Below are positions 27,849-35,989 of a stretch of 64,000 nucleotides of DNA, in pieces. Position 1 is the first letter of the stretch. Every line of letters begins with the position of its first letter. The DNA is from Cognatilysobacter tabacisoli (lineage in GTDB: Bacteria > Pseudomonadota > Gammaproteobacteria > Xanthomonadales > Xanthomonadaceae). Below the pieces are notes generated by a model. It saw nothing but the letters and a program-made list of their open reading frames with translations, was not told where the DNA came from and made no database searches. The position numbers and the translations under genes were made by a program. Location: NCBI RefSeq assembly GCF_003586305.1, contig NZ_QXJI01000001.1:1302001-1366000 (forward strand), in the 5' to 3' direction.

Positions 27849-28496
27849 ATGCGCAAACCCTCCCTGCAACGCCTGTTCCTGACCGGCCTGCTGACCCTGC
27901 TGCCGATCTGGCTGACCTGGGTCGTGGTCAAGTTCGTGTTCGTGTTGCTGTCCGACACCAGCCGGCCGCTGATCCAGCCCCTGCTGCAGAACGCCGCGAC
28001 CCACCCCTCGCTCGCGTGGCTCGACGCGCCGTGGGTGCAGAACGCAATCGCGCTGCTGGCGACGATCGCGGTGATCCTGCTGTCGGGTGTGATGGCCCGG
28101 CGCGTCGTCGGCCAGCGCCTGCTGCGCTGGTTCGAGTCGGTGATCGACCGCATCCCGCTGGCCAGCACCATCTACGGCAGCGCGCGCAAGCTGCTCGACA
28201 TCCTGCAGACCAAGCCCGACGGCACCCAGCGCGTGGTGCTGATCGACTTCCCGCACACCGAGATGAAGTCGATCGGCTTCGTCACCCGGGTGCTGCACGA
28301 GCACGGCACCGGCCGCGAACTCGCCGCGGTGTACGTGCCGACCACGCCGAACCCCACGTCCGGATACCTGGAGATCGTGCCGGTCGAGAAGATCACCCCG
28401 ACCGACTGGACCGTCGACCAGGCGATGGCCTTCATCATCTCCGGCGGCGCCGTATCGCCCGAGTCGATTCCGTTCTCGCCGCCCCCCCGGGACTAG
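27849..28496 (+). CDS. DUF502 family membrane protein
   Basis: A 215-residue protein with two transmembrane segments (about residues 9-35 and 65-87) and a C-terminal cytoplasmic part. Family marks are RLFLTGLLTLLPIWLTWVVV, IPLASTIYGSARKLLDIL, VVLIDFPHTEMKSIGFVT and VYVPTTPNPTSGYLEIVP. Function is unknown, although plant relatives are membrane trafficking-related. It starts 62 bp after the kinase gene on the same strand and may share its transcript. Confidence 0.9.
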   Translation: MRKPSLQRLFLTGLLTLLPIWLTWVVVKFVFVLLSDTSRPLIQPLLQNAATHPSLAWLDAPWVQNAIALLATIAVILLSGVMARRVVGQRLLRWFESVIDRIPLASTIYGSARKLLDILQTKPDGTQRVVLIDFPHTEMKSIGFVTRVLHEHGTGRELAAVYVPTTPNPTSGYLEIVPVEKITPTDWTVDQAMAFIISGGAVSPESIPFSPPPRD

Positions 28497-28708
28497 AAAC
28501 GTCGCGCTGCGAAAGTTCGGGCCGGGCGCGGCCCGCCGGGGACTGGGATCGTTCTACTGCGCTGCCCCGGGCCGCGCGCGCGGCATGCGCCAACCGGTGA
28601 CGACGCGGTGTCGCATAGGTCATGCCCCTCACCCGCGTCCATCCCCGCACTCCCCCCGTATCCTGCAGCCGCGCCCGGCCGGCGCGCCGTGCCACTGGAG
28701 TCCACCGC

Positions 28709-29497
28709 ATGACCCCGACCCGCGCACTCGGCGGTAGCGTCCTCGACGACCGCGCCACCCGTCTGTTCCTGGTGCTGGCGGCGTTCTTCTGCGTCAACGC
28801 GGTGCTCGCCGAGTTCATCGGGGTCAAGATCTTCGCGCTCGAGGACACGCTCGGGCTGGCGCCGATGGAGTGGAACCTGTTTGGCCAGACCGGTTCGCTG
28901 AGCTTCACCGCCGGCACGCTGCTGTGGCCGGTGGTGTTCCTGATGACCGACGTGGTCAACGAGTTCTACGGCCGCCGCGGCGTGCGGATGATCTCGTGGC
29001 TGGCCGCGGGGCTGATCGTCTACGGCTTCGTGTTCGCGTTCGCCGCGATCGCGCTGGCACCCGCGGGCTGGTGGGTCACCGCCGCGCAGCCGCAGGGCGT
29101 TCCGGACTACCAGGCGGCGTTCGCCGCGGTGTTCGGCCAGGGCCTGTGGACGATCGCCGGCTCGCTGGTCGCGTTCGTGATCGGGCAGCTGATCGACGTG
29201 TCGATCTTCCACCGCATCCGCCGCGCCACCGGTGAGCGCTGGGTGTGGCTGCGCGCGACCGGATCGACCGCGGTGTCGCAGCTGGTCGACAGCTTCGTCG
29301 TGCTGTACATCGCGTTCGTGCTCGGGCCGCAGCAGTGGCCGACGTCGCTGTTCCTCGCGGTCAGCACCGTCAACTACCTGTACAAGATGCTCGCCGCGCT
29401 GGCGCTGATCCCGTTGATCTACCTGGTGCGCGCCGGCATCACCCGCTACCTGGGCGCGTCGCGCGCTGCCGAACTGCGCGCGCAGGCCGCGGCGTGA
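28709..29497 (+). CDS. yhhQ: Queuosine precursor transporter YhhQ (VUT family)
   Basis: A 262-residue protein with about six transmembrane helices. VUT-family marks are NAVLAEFIGVKIF, WPVVFLMTDVVNEFYGRRGVR and FVIGQLIDVSIFHRIRR. E. coli YhhQ imports queuosine precursors preQ0/preQ1. queA and tgt, the enzymes that use such precursors, lie about 29 kb away in this window, consistent with that role. The ATG at 28709 is preceded by TGGAG. Confidence 0.88.
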   Translation: MTPTRALGGSVLDDRATRLFLVLAAFFCVNAVLAEFIGVKIFALEDTLGLAPMEWNLFGQTGSLSFTAGTLLWPVVFLMTDVVNEFYGRRGVRMISWLAAGLIVYGFVFAFAAIALAPAGWWVTAAQPQGVPDYQAAFAAVFGQGLWTIAGSLVAFVIGQLIDVSIFHRIRRATGERWVWLRATGSTAVSQLVDSFVVLYIAFVLGPQQWPTSLFLAVSTVNYLYKMLAALALIPLIYLVRAGITRYLGASRAAELRAQAAA

Positions 29498-29604
29498 CGG
29501 GCCTTTCCGGCTGAGCGCGTTGACCGCCGATCCGTGACTTCCGACCGGCGCAGCCCCGGTGTGCAGGCCCCATGCTCGGCCTTTCACCGCCCAGGACCGC
29601 ACCC

Positions 29605-31413
29605 ATGACGCTTCGCCCCCTTGCGCTTGCCCTCGCGCTGACCCTCTCCGCGTGCGCGACCACACCGGTCGACACCGCCACCGTCGCCACCGCGCCCGCG
29701 TCCCAGCAGGATAAGGCCGCCCGGCTGACCGCGCTGTACGACCAGTACTGGGAGGAAGTGCTGGCGATGAACCCGGTGCAGGCCACGTTCCAGGGCGACA
29801 GCCGCTACAACGACCAGCTGCCCGACTTCGGCACGGCAGAGTTCCGCGCCAAGTCGCGCGCGTTCACCGAGCGCTGGCTCAAGACGGTCGAAGGCATCGG
29901 CAGCGACGGCCTCACCGGCCAGGACCTGCTGAGCTACGAGATCTTCGTGCGCGATGCGAAGAATTCGCTTGCGGGCGAGCGCTTCCCCGGCTGGATGATG
30001 CCGATCAACCAGATGGGCTCGATCGCCAGCTTCGCCGTCCAGCTGGGTTCCGGCACCGGCGCGCAGCCGTTCAAGACCGTCAAGGACTACGAGAACTGGC
30101 TGGCGCGCGGCAACAAGCTGCCGCAGCTGTTCGACACCTCGATCGCCAACATGCGCGAGGGCATGAAGGCCGGCGTGGTGCAGCCGCGCGCGCTGATGGT
30201 CAAGGTGGTGCCGCAGCTGGACGCGCTGATCAAGGACAAGCCCGAGGAGACGCTGTTCTGGGGTCCGATCACCAACATGCCGAAGGATTTCTCCGCGGCC
30301 GATCGCGAGCGCCTGACCGCCGCGTACCGCGAGATGATCGGCCAGCGCCTGATGCCGGCCTACCGCGAACTGCGCACCTTCATCAACGACGAGTACCTGC
30401 CGGCCACGCGCGCGACGGTCGGCATGGACAAGCTGCCCGATGGCCAGGCCTGGTACGCGTTCAACGCGCGCAACTCGACCACCACCGACCTGAGCCCGGA
30501 CCGCATCCACCAGATCGGGCTGGATGAAGTCGCGCGCATCCACGGGCTGATCAAGACCGAGGTGATGGACAAGGTCGGCTTCAAGGGCACGCTGCAGGAG
30601 TTCTTCGCCTTCATGAAGGACGACCCGCGCTTCAACTTCGCCAGCGAAGACGCACTGCTGGCGCACTACCGCGGGCTGGAAGCGAAGATCAACCAGAAGG
30701 TCGGCGAACAGTTCTCGCTGATCCCGAAGTCGCCGTTCGAGATCCGCCCGGTCGAGGCGTTCCGCGCCAAGTCGGCGGCCGGCGGCTCGTACATGACCCC
30801 GAGCGAGGACGGCAGCCGCCCGGGCATCTTCTACGTCAACACCTACGACCTGCCGACCCGCAAGACCTGGGACGCCGAGGACCTGTACCTGCACGAGGCG
30901 ATCCCGGGCCACCACTTCCAGCTCGCGCTGCAGCAGGAGCTGACCGGGCTGCCGAAGTTCCGCCGCTTCGGCGGCGAGACCGCGTTCGCCGAGGGCTGGG
31001 GCCTGTACGCCGAGTCGCTCGGCCGCGACCTGGGCGTCTACACCGACCCATACAACTACTTCGGCTACCTGCAGAACGAGCTGTGGCGCGCGATCCGCCT
31101 GGTCACCGACACCGGCCTGCACAGCAAGAACTGGACCCGCGAGCAGGTCATCAAGTACATGCTCGACAACTCGGCCGAGAGCGAGACCCAGGCCACCGCC
31201 GAGGCCGAGCGCTACATCGCGTGGCCGGGCCAGGCGCTGGCCTACAAGATCGGCGAACTGAAGATCCAGGAAGTGCGCGACCGCGCGGAGAAGGCGCTGG
31301 GCGACCGCTTCGACGTGCGCGAGTTCCACGCCGAAGTGCTGAAGGACGGCTCGGTGCCGCTGGAAGTGCTCGACGCCAAGATCGACCGCTGGATCGCGTC
31401 GAAGAAGGCGTGA
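29605..31413 (+). CDS. DUF885 family lipoprotein (putative metallopeptidase)
   Basis: A 602-residue protein with a lipoprotein signal (LALALTLSAC, Cys near residue 17), so probably anchored to the outer membrane or secreted. The DUF885 core shows the family's putative metal motif LYLHEAIPGHHFQLALQQE, then RFGGETAFAEGWGLYAESLG and ATAEAERYIAWPGQALAYKIG. DUF885 proteins resemble M32-type metallopeptidases in fold and carry HExxxHH; activity is assumed rather than shown for most members. It is a single gene ended by a strong hairpin. Confidence 0.9.
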   Translation: MTLRPLALALALTLSACATTPVDTATVATAPASQQDKAARLTALYDQYWEEVLAMNPVQATFQGDSRYNDQLPDFGTAEFRAKSRAFTERWLKTVEGIGSDGLTGQDLLSYEIFVRDAKNSLAGERFPGWMMPINQMGSIASFAVQLGSGTGAQPFKTVKDYENWLARGNKLPQLFDTSIANMREGMKAGVVQPRALMVKVVPQLDALIKDKPEETLFWGPITNMPKDFSAADRERLTAAYREMIGQRLMPAYRELRTFINDEYLPATRATVGMDKLPDGQAWYAFNARNSTTTDLSPDRIHQIGLDEVARIHGLIKTEVMDKVGFKGTLQEFFAFMKDDPRFNFASEDALLAHYRGLEAKINQKVGEQFSLIPKSPFEIRPVEAFRAKSAAGGSYMTPSEDGSRPGIFYVNTYDLPTRKTWDAEDLYLHEAIPGHHFQLALQQELTGLPKFRRFGGETAFAEGWGLYAESLGRDLGVYTDPYNYFGYLQNELWRAIRLVTDTGLHSKNWTREQVIKYMLDNSAESETQATAEAERYIAWPGQALAYKIGELKIQEVRDRAEKALGDRFDVREFHAEVLKDGSVPLEVLDAKIDRWIASKKA

Positions 31414-31450
31414 CGAGGGGCGCCCCGGCGCCGACATCGGCAAACCGAGG

Positions 31451-31478
31451 AGGGCCGGCATCCGCCGGCCCTTCCTTT
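31451..31478 (+). terminator. Intrinsic terminator after DUF885 gene
   Basis: A 9-bp GC stem (31451-31459 with 31464-31472), loop ATCC, then a pyrimidine run ending TCCTTTT. Confidence 0.75.
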
Positions 31479-31552
31479 TGGTGCCCGCGTGCAGACGCGG
31501 GCGCGCCGCGCCGCCGCTTGATCCGCGACCGCGCCTCGCACATGGTTCGCGC

Positions 31553-32080
31553 ATGCACCTGCGCGCCGCCGAGCGATCCGACATCCCCGCCCTCGCGCGG
31601 CTGATCGACGTGTCGGGCCGCGCGCTCAGCGTCGGCCACTACACGCCCGAACAGGCCGACGCGATCACCCGCCACGTGTTCGGCGTCGACACCCAGCTGA
31701 TCGAAGACGGCACCTATATCGCCATCGAGCACGACGGCCGCATCGTGGCCTGTGGCGGCTGGAGCCGGCGGCGCACGCTGTTCGGCGGCGACCAGACCAA
31801 GACCGGCGCCGATCCGCTGCTCGACCCGGCCACCGAACCCGCGCGCATCCGCGCGTTCTTCGTGGACCCGTCGGTGGCGCGCCGCGGCCTCGGGCGCCGG
31901 CTGATGGCGGCATGCACCAACGCCGCGCGGCACGCGGGCTTTCGTTCGCTCGAACTGGTGTCGACCCTGCCCGGCGAGCCGCTGTACCTGGCCTCGGGAT
32001 TCACCGTCGTCGAGCGCTTCGCGCTGTCGCTGCCCGGCGGCATCGACGTGCCGGTCTCGCGGATGGCGCGGGCGCTGTAG
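31553..32080 (+). CDS. GNAT family N-acetyltransferase
   Basis: A 175-residue GNAT protein. The acetyl-CoA loop is FVDPSVARRGLGRRLMAAC (RxxGxG type), preceded by a beta-strand IRAFFVDPS and followed by GFRSLELVSTLPGEPLYLASGF. The start MHLRAAERSDIPALARLI is typical. The substrate is unknown. It stands alone after the DUF885 terminator. Confidence 0.85.
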   Translation: MHLRAAERSDIPALARLIDVSGRALSVGHYTPEQADAITRHVFGVDTQLIEDGTYIAIEHDGRIVACGGWSRRRTLFGGDQTKTGADPLLDPATEPARIRAFFVDPSVARRGLGRRLMAACTNAARHAGFRSLELVSTLPGEPLYLASGFTVVERFALSLPGGIDVPVSRMARAL

Positions 32081-32222
32081 CGCGCGACCTCGGGGGCTCG
32101 CGGAAGAGCCTCCGTCGCGCCCGCCGGAGCGGCCGCGTTCGAGCCGGCACGCACGCGCGCGTCGGCGCTCCCGCTGCGACCGGCAACGTGCTGTCCCATT
32201 CGCCAACGCCGAGCGCGCTTCC

Positions 32223-32228
32223 TAGAAT
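32223..32228 (+). promoter_or_regulatory. -10 box upstream of the DUF7010-like gene
   Basis: TAGAAT, with a poor -35 candidate (TTCGCC at 32199) 18 bp upstream. It lies 35 bp before the ATG at 32264. Confidence 0.35.
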
Positions 32229-32263
32229 CGGCGCCACCACACAGCATCGGATGGAACGTGCAC

Positions 32264-32848
32264 ATGACCCACGACCTCGCCGCCTCGCAATCGGACATGC
32301 GCAACGCGTACTGCAGCGGCGGTGCCGGCGTACTCGCGTCGGCGCTCGCGTGGGGCGCGGCCGCGGCGACCGCGTGGCTGGCCTCGCCGCAGCAGGCGGT
32401 GTGGGCGCTGTTCGTCGGCGGAATGCTGATCCACCCCGTCGGTGTGCTGCTCTGCAAGCTGCTCGGCAGCCGCGGCCACCACGCCAAGGGGAACCCGCTC
32501 GGCTCGCTGGCTTGGGCGAGCACGCTGTGGCTGATCTTCAGCCTGCCGCTGGCGTACGCGGCCTCGCTGCAGCGCATCGAGTGGTTCTTCCCGGCGATGC
32601 TGCTGGTGATCGGCGGCCGCTACCTGGTGTTCGCGACCGTGTTCGGCATGCGCCTGTACTGGGTGCTCGGACTCGCGCTGGCCGGCGCGGGGTTCGCGCT
32701 GGGGCGGGCCGCCGCACCGCCCGTGGTCAGTGCGCTGGCGGGCGCGGCGATCGAAGTGGCGTTCGCCGCGGTCGCGTTGATCGGGCACCGGCGCTGGCTC
32801 CGCAGCGCGCCGTCGACCGTGACGGCTCCGCTGGGCGATTCGGCGTGA
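32264..32848 (+). CDS. DUF7010-like membrane protein
   Basis: A 194-residue protein with about six hydrophobic segments (for example ALFVGGMLIHPVGVLLCKLL and FFPAMLLVIGGRYLVFATVFGM). The pattern with SDMRNAYCSGGAGVLASALAW at the start is like proteins filed as DUF7010, for which no function is known. The ATG at 32264 follows GGATGGAA; a GTG at 32258 is in frame but too close to that site. The assignment rests on overall pattern, so the family name is less certain than the gene. Confidence 0.75.
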   Translation: MTHDLAASQSDMRNAYCSGGAGVLASALAWGAAAATAWLASPQQAVWALFVGGMLIHPVGVLLCKLLGSRGHHAKGNPLGSLAWASTLWLIFSLPLAYAASLQRIEWFFPAMLLVIGGRYLVFATVFGMRLYWVLGLALAGAGFALGRAAAPPVVSALAGAAIEVAFAAVALIGHRRWLRSAPSTVTAPLGDSA

Positions 32849-32993
32849 GTCGCACGGGGGACGCGCTTCGATGCTGAAACTCCCTGTGTGCTGCTTCGTC
32901 GGCCCGTCGGCGCCGCTGATGCTGCTCGAGCTCACTGGCGACCTCACTTGGGACAAGCTCGCGTCGCGCGCCGCTCATCTTTAAGGACCCTGC

Positions 32994-33305
32994 ATGAAGA
33001 TCTTCCGCGCCCGCAGCTTCACCGCCGACCGCGCCTGGGGCGCGACCGACATCGCCAACATGGGCGGCATCACCACGCGCCTGCACTGGACCGACCAGCC
33101 GTACCGCTGGCACGTCAATGATGGCGAGGAAGTGTTCGCGGTGCTCGATGGCCGGGTCGAGATGAAGTACCGCGAGAACGGCGTCGAGCACAGCACGATC
33201 CTCGAAACCGGCGACGTCTTCCACGCGACCGTCGGCACCGAGCACGTCGCCCACCCGCTGGGCGAGGCGCGCATCCTCGTCGTGGAGCGCGAAGGCAGCG
33301 TCTGA
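32994..33305 (+). CDS. Cupin domain-containing protein
   Basis: A 103-residue single-domain cupin. Cupin motif 1 is around HWTDQPYRWHVNDGEEVFAV with GRVEMKY, and motif 2 is ETGDVFHATVGTEHVAHPLGEARIL. The first motif keeps His and Glu but is shorter than the canonical one. Cupins of this size bind metal or small ligands; no function can be given. GGACC lies 5 bases before the ATG. Confidence 0.82.
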   Translation: MKIFRARSFTADRAWGATDIANMGGITTRLHWTDQPYRWHVNDGEEVFAVLDGRVEMKYRENGVEHSTILETGDVFHATVGTEHVAHPLGEARILVVEREGSV

Positions 33306-33443
33306 GCGTTCGCCGCGATTGCGCCGCACGAGCGCCCCGCACGCGCGACACCCGACGCCCCACCCGTCGACGCGGGCCGTTTTCACGGCCGCGGCACCGC
33401 CGCTCTGCGACAACGCCTGCCCCGATTGCAGGAATCCACGCCG

Positions 33444-34274
33444 ATGCAACCTTCCCTCCGCAGCGCCGGCACCGCGACCGCGCACCGGGTCGCCGGCTGG
33501 GTTCCGCCAGTGGCGCGCATCGGCTATGCCGCCAAGGGCGTGGTCTACGTGCTGCTGGGCTACATCGCGTTCAAGGCCGGGCTCGCGTCGGGCGAACCGC
33601 AGGGCACCACCGGCGCGCTGCAGTCGCTGGCCGACGAGCGCGGCGGCCACCTGATGCTGGTGCTGATCGCGGCGGGCCTGCTCGCCCACGTCGCGTGGCG
33701 GCTGGTGCAGGCCGCGCTCGATCCCGAGCACCCGGAGCACGACGCCAAGCGCGTGCCGATGCGGCTGTTCTATGCGCTGAGTGCCGCGATCTACGCGTCG
33801 ATGGCCTACACCGCGTGGCAGCTGGCGCGCGTCGGCCGCGCCGACGGCGGCGACGGCACCGAGGTCTGGGTGGCGCGGCTGCTGTCGAAGCCGTTCGGCA
33901 CGTGGCTGGTGATGGCCGCCGGGCTGGGCGTGATCGGCTACGGCATCCACCAGCTGGTCAAGGCCGCGCGCGGCGACGTCAACAAGCACATGGACGTCGC
34001 CCGCGTCGGCAGCCACGCCGCCGCGCCGTCGCGCGCGGTCACGGCGATCGGCCGCATCGGCACCGCCGCGCGCGGCCTGGTCTTGCTGCCGCTGGGCTGG
34101 TTCGTGTTCAACGCCGGCCGGCTGTACCGCGCCTCGGCCGCCGCCGACACCGGTGAAGTGCTGCGCATGCTCGGCCACGGCGGCCTGCTGGCCGCGGTCG
34201 GCCTCGGCCTGGTCGCCTACGGCGTGCACCAGATCGCCAAGGCGGTCTACCGGCGGATCGAACGGCCCGCCTGA
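33444..34274 (+). CDS. DUF1206 domain-containing membrane protein
   Basis: A 276-residue protein built of three repeated DUF1206 units, each a pair of transmembrane helices. The units begin VARIGYAAKGVVYVLLGYIAF, MRLFYALSAAIYASMAYTAW and IGRIGTAARGLVLLPLGWFVF. Each unit ends in a GHGGL- or GYGIHQLVKAA-like helix. Function is unknown. The ATG at 33444 has CAGGAA upstream; a TTG at 33426 is in frame but poorer. Confidence 0.88.
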   Translation: MQPSLRSAGTATAHRVAGWVPPVARIGYAAKGVVYVLLGYIAFKAGLASGEPQGTTGALQSLADERGGHLMLVLIAAGLLAHVAWRLVQAALDPEHPEHDAKRVPMRLFYALSAAIYASMAYTAWQLARVGRADGGDGTEVWVARLLSKPFGTWLVMAAGLGVIGYGIHQLVKAARGDVNKHMDVARVGSHAAAPSRAVTAIGRIGTAARGLVLLPLGWFVFNAGRLYRASAAADTGEVLRMLGHGGLLAAVGLGLVAYGVHQIAKAVYRRIERPA

Positions 34275-34371
34275 CGCATCCGCGTGCGCGTGTGCGCCGC
34301 GGGCGGGCGCGACGCCCGCGCGCCCCTGGCGTGAGCTGGCGTCGAGAACGCGGTGGCGCCGATGCGTGCGC

Positions 34372-35670
34372 TTACGGCGCCGCTGCCGGCAGGAACAGGC
34401 CCGCATGCGCCCACGCCGCGCCGCTGGGGCCGTGCGGCCACGACTGGGCTGCGAGGTCGATGTAGCCGGGGCGGTCCGAACCGGCACCGACGCGGGTGTC
34501 GATCGACAGCATGCCGCTCGGGTCGTAGCGCAGCAGGTACATGCCCCGCTCTTTCTCGACCTCCGAGCCGACGACGATGCGATCCGACGCGGGGTCCTTG
34601 GCCGCCCAGTGCGCATTGAAGTCCGCGGGCAGCTGCAGGCGCGACACCTCGCGCGGCGCGGCCGGGTCGGCGATGTCAAGCACGACCACCATCTGCGACC
34701 ACGCGACCGGCATCAGCCAGTGGGTGCCGACGACGACCGGCACGCTGCACCCCACGCGCGTGGACGGGTCTTTCGGATCGCGGCCTTGAATGTCGTAGAC
34801 GTGGGCGATCGACGGCGCATCCGACGCCAGTCCGGTCAGCCGATAGAAGCCGCACATGTAGGTGTTCAACAGCACCGAGCCGTCGGCCATGCGCCGCGGC
34901 CCGAACGGCATCTCCGCCGCCCAGTCGAGCGGCGTGCCGTCGGGCTTCCTGCCGTCCGGCACGTCGATCGTGTGCAGCAGGCGCAGATCGGAGTAGCGCC
35001 ACACCTGCACCACGTTGGCGCTGCTCTTCTCCATCATCCGCGCGCTGGTGGTCACGATGCGGTCGATGTCGGGCATCGGCAGGATCGCGTACAGCCGGAT
35101 CGGCTCGGCGCGTCCCGGCACGGCGGCACTGGCCGAGCGCAGCAGCTCGCCTGCGGCGGTGTACTCGGCCAGCCCGCCGTGGCCACCCGGGCTCTCGGTG
35201 TCGCTGGCCTTCGGGCTCGGGCCGTCGCTGCGCAGGAAGCCCATCAGCACGTTGCCGTTGGGCAGGCGCGCGTAATCGTGCGGGAAGCGCAGCGGCGCCG
35301 GCGGCGCGATGGACTTCGTAATGCGCAGTGCCGGCGCGGCGGACACGTCCAGCAGCAGCGTGCGCTCGGGGTGGTGCGCGTTGGCGAACACGTGCCGCCC
35401 GCCGGCCGGAAGCACGTACTCGAGGTGGTGCGGCATCGACTTGCGGTGGCCGTACGGCTGGGTCGACACGACCTTGCCGAGGTCCGGGCTCTCCGGGCGC
35501 ACGTCGACGACGGCGAAGAAGTCCTCCTCGGCGCCGTCCTTGTCGGCGGCAAGCAGCAGCAGGTACGGCGACGGCCCGGCCGCGGCGGGCGGTGCGATGT
35601 CGGCGGTCGGCGGGACGGAGGCGCAGCCGCCGAGCAGCAGCGGCGCGAGCAACAGGCTGGCAGTTTTCAT
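34372..35670 (-). CDS. Lipoprotein, SBP56 (selenium-binding protein)-like beta-propeller
   Basis: A 432-residue protein with a lipoprotein signal (LLLAPLLLGGC, Cys at residue 16). The body looks like a beta-propeller related to the SBP56/methanethiol oxidase family: SPDLGKVVSTQPYG, SMPHHLEYVLPAGGRHVFAN, RFPHDYARLPNGNVLMGFL, and a late FNAHWAAKDPASDRIVVGSE. Conserved His-rich sites match where SBP56 binds metal, but similarity is partial, so I do not assign methanethiol oxidase activity. It is a single gene, convergent with DUF1206. Confidence 0.75.
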   Translation of the reverse strand: MKTASLLLAPLLLGGCASVPPTADIAPPAAAGPSPYLLLLAADKDGAEEDFFAVVDVRPESPDLGKVVSTQPYGHRKSMPHHLEYVLPAGGRHVFANAHHPERTLLLDVSAAPALRITKSIAPPAPLRFPHDYARLPNGNVLMGFLRSDGPSPKASDTESPGGHGGLAEYTAAGELLRSASAAVPGRAEPIRLYAILPMPDIDRIVTTSARMMEKSSANVVQVWRYSDLRLLHTIDVPDGRKPDGTPLDWAAEMPFGPRRMADGSVLLNTYMCGFYRLTGLASDAPSIAHVYDIQGRDPKDPSTRVGCSVPVVVGTHWLMPVAWSQMVVVLDIADPAAPREVSRLQLPADFNAHWAAKDPASDRIVVGSEVEKERGMYLLRYDPSGMLSIDTRVGAGSDRPGYIDLAAQSWPHGPSGAAWAHAGLFLPAAAP

Positions 35671-35989
35671 CAGGGCCCCGGGTAGCGAGTGCGGAGCGCG
35701 CGCGGGACGCCCGGCTCAGGCGGACCAACGCGCCGCTGCGCGGCCGGCGGCCATGGCGCCCGCGTCGCGGCGAACCGCGAGCGGCCGCGCACGCCACCTG
35801 GGGCGCGCCCCCGCGCGAGCAGCGCAACCTCTGAGATTCAACAACGGAATGGAGTCCCCGCATGAGTCCAAGCCGGATCCGGCAAGGACAAGGTGAAGAG
35901 GTTGGCAGCTCCGAAACGACTGGGTGGGCGAGCAAAAAAAAGGGCCGGCAATGCCGGCCCTTTCCCTTACCTAGTGATGACCCTCGCGA
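35671..35989. other. 319-bp intergenic region with low-GC stretch and candidate small ORF
   Basis: The part from 35671 to about 35830 is GC-rich with nothing recognisable beyond the lipoprotein gene's upstream region. From 35836 to 35935 the base composition drops to about 57% GC. There a 48-codon plus-strand ORF starts at 35862 with GGAG 7 bases upstream and runs to 36008, through the rhlE terminator into the antisense of rhlE. A 15-codon ORF starts at 35849. Neither product is recognisable. Confidence 0.4.
35933..35963 (-). terminator. Strong intrinsic terminator of rhlE
   Basis: An 11-bp stem (35939-35949 with 35953-35963) and 3-base loop. On the minus strand the hairpin is followed by a run of T (complement of the A-run 35934-35941), a classical intrinsic terminator for rhlE. 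Confidence 0.85.

Noticed and set aside
32871-32984. 37-codon plus-strand ORF between the DUF7010-like and cupin genes
   Set aside because: It ends just before the cupin ribosome-binding site and fits the gap, but has no good ribosome-binding site of its own and no recognisable feature. It is too short to support.
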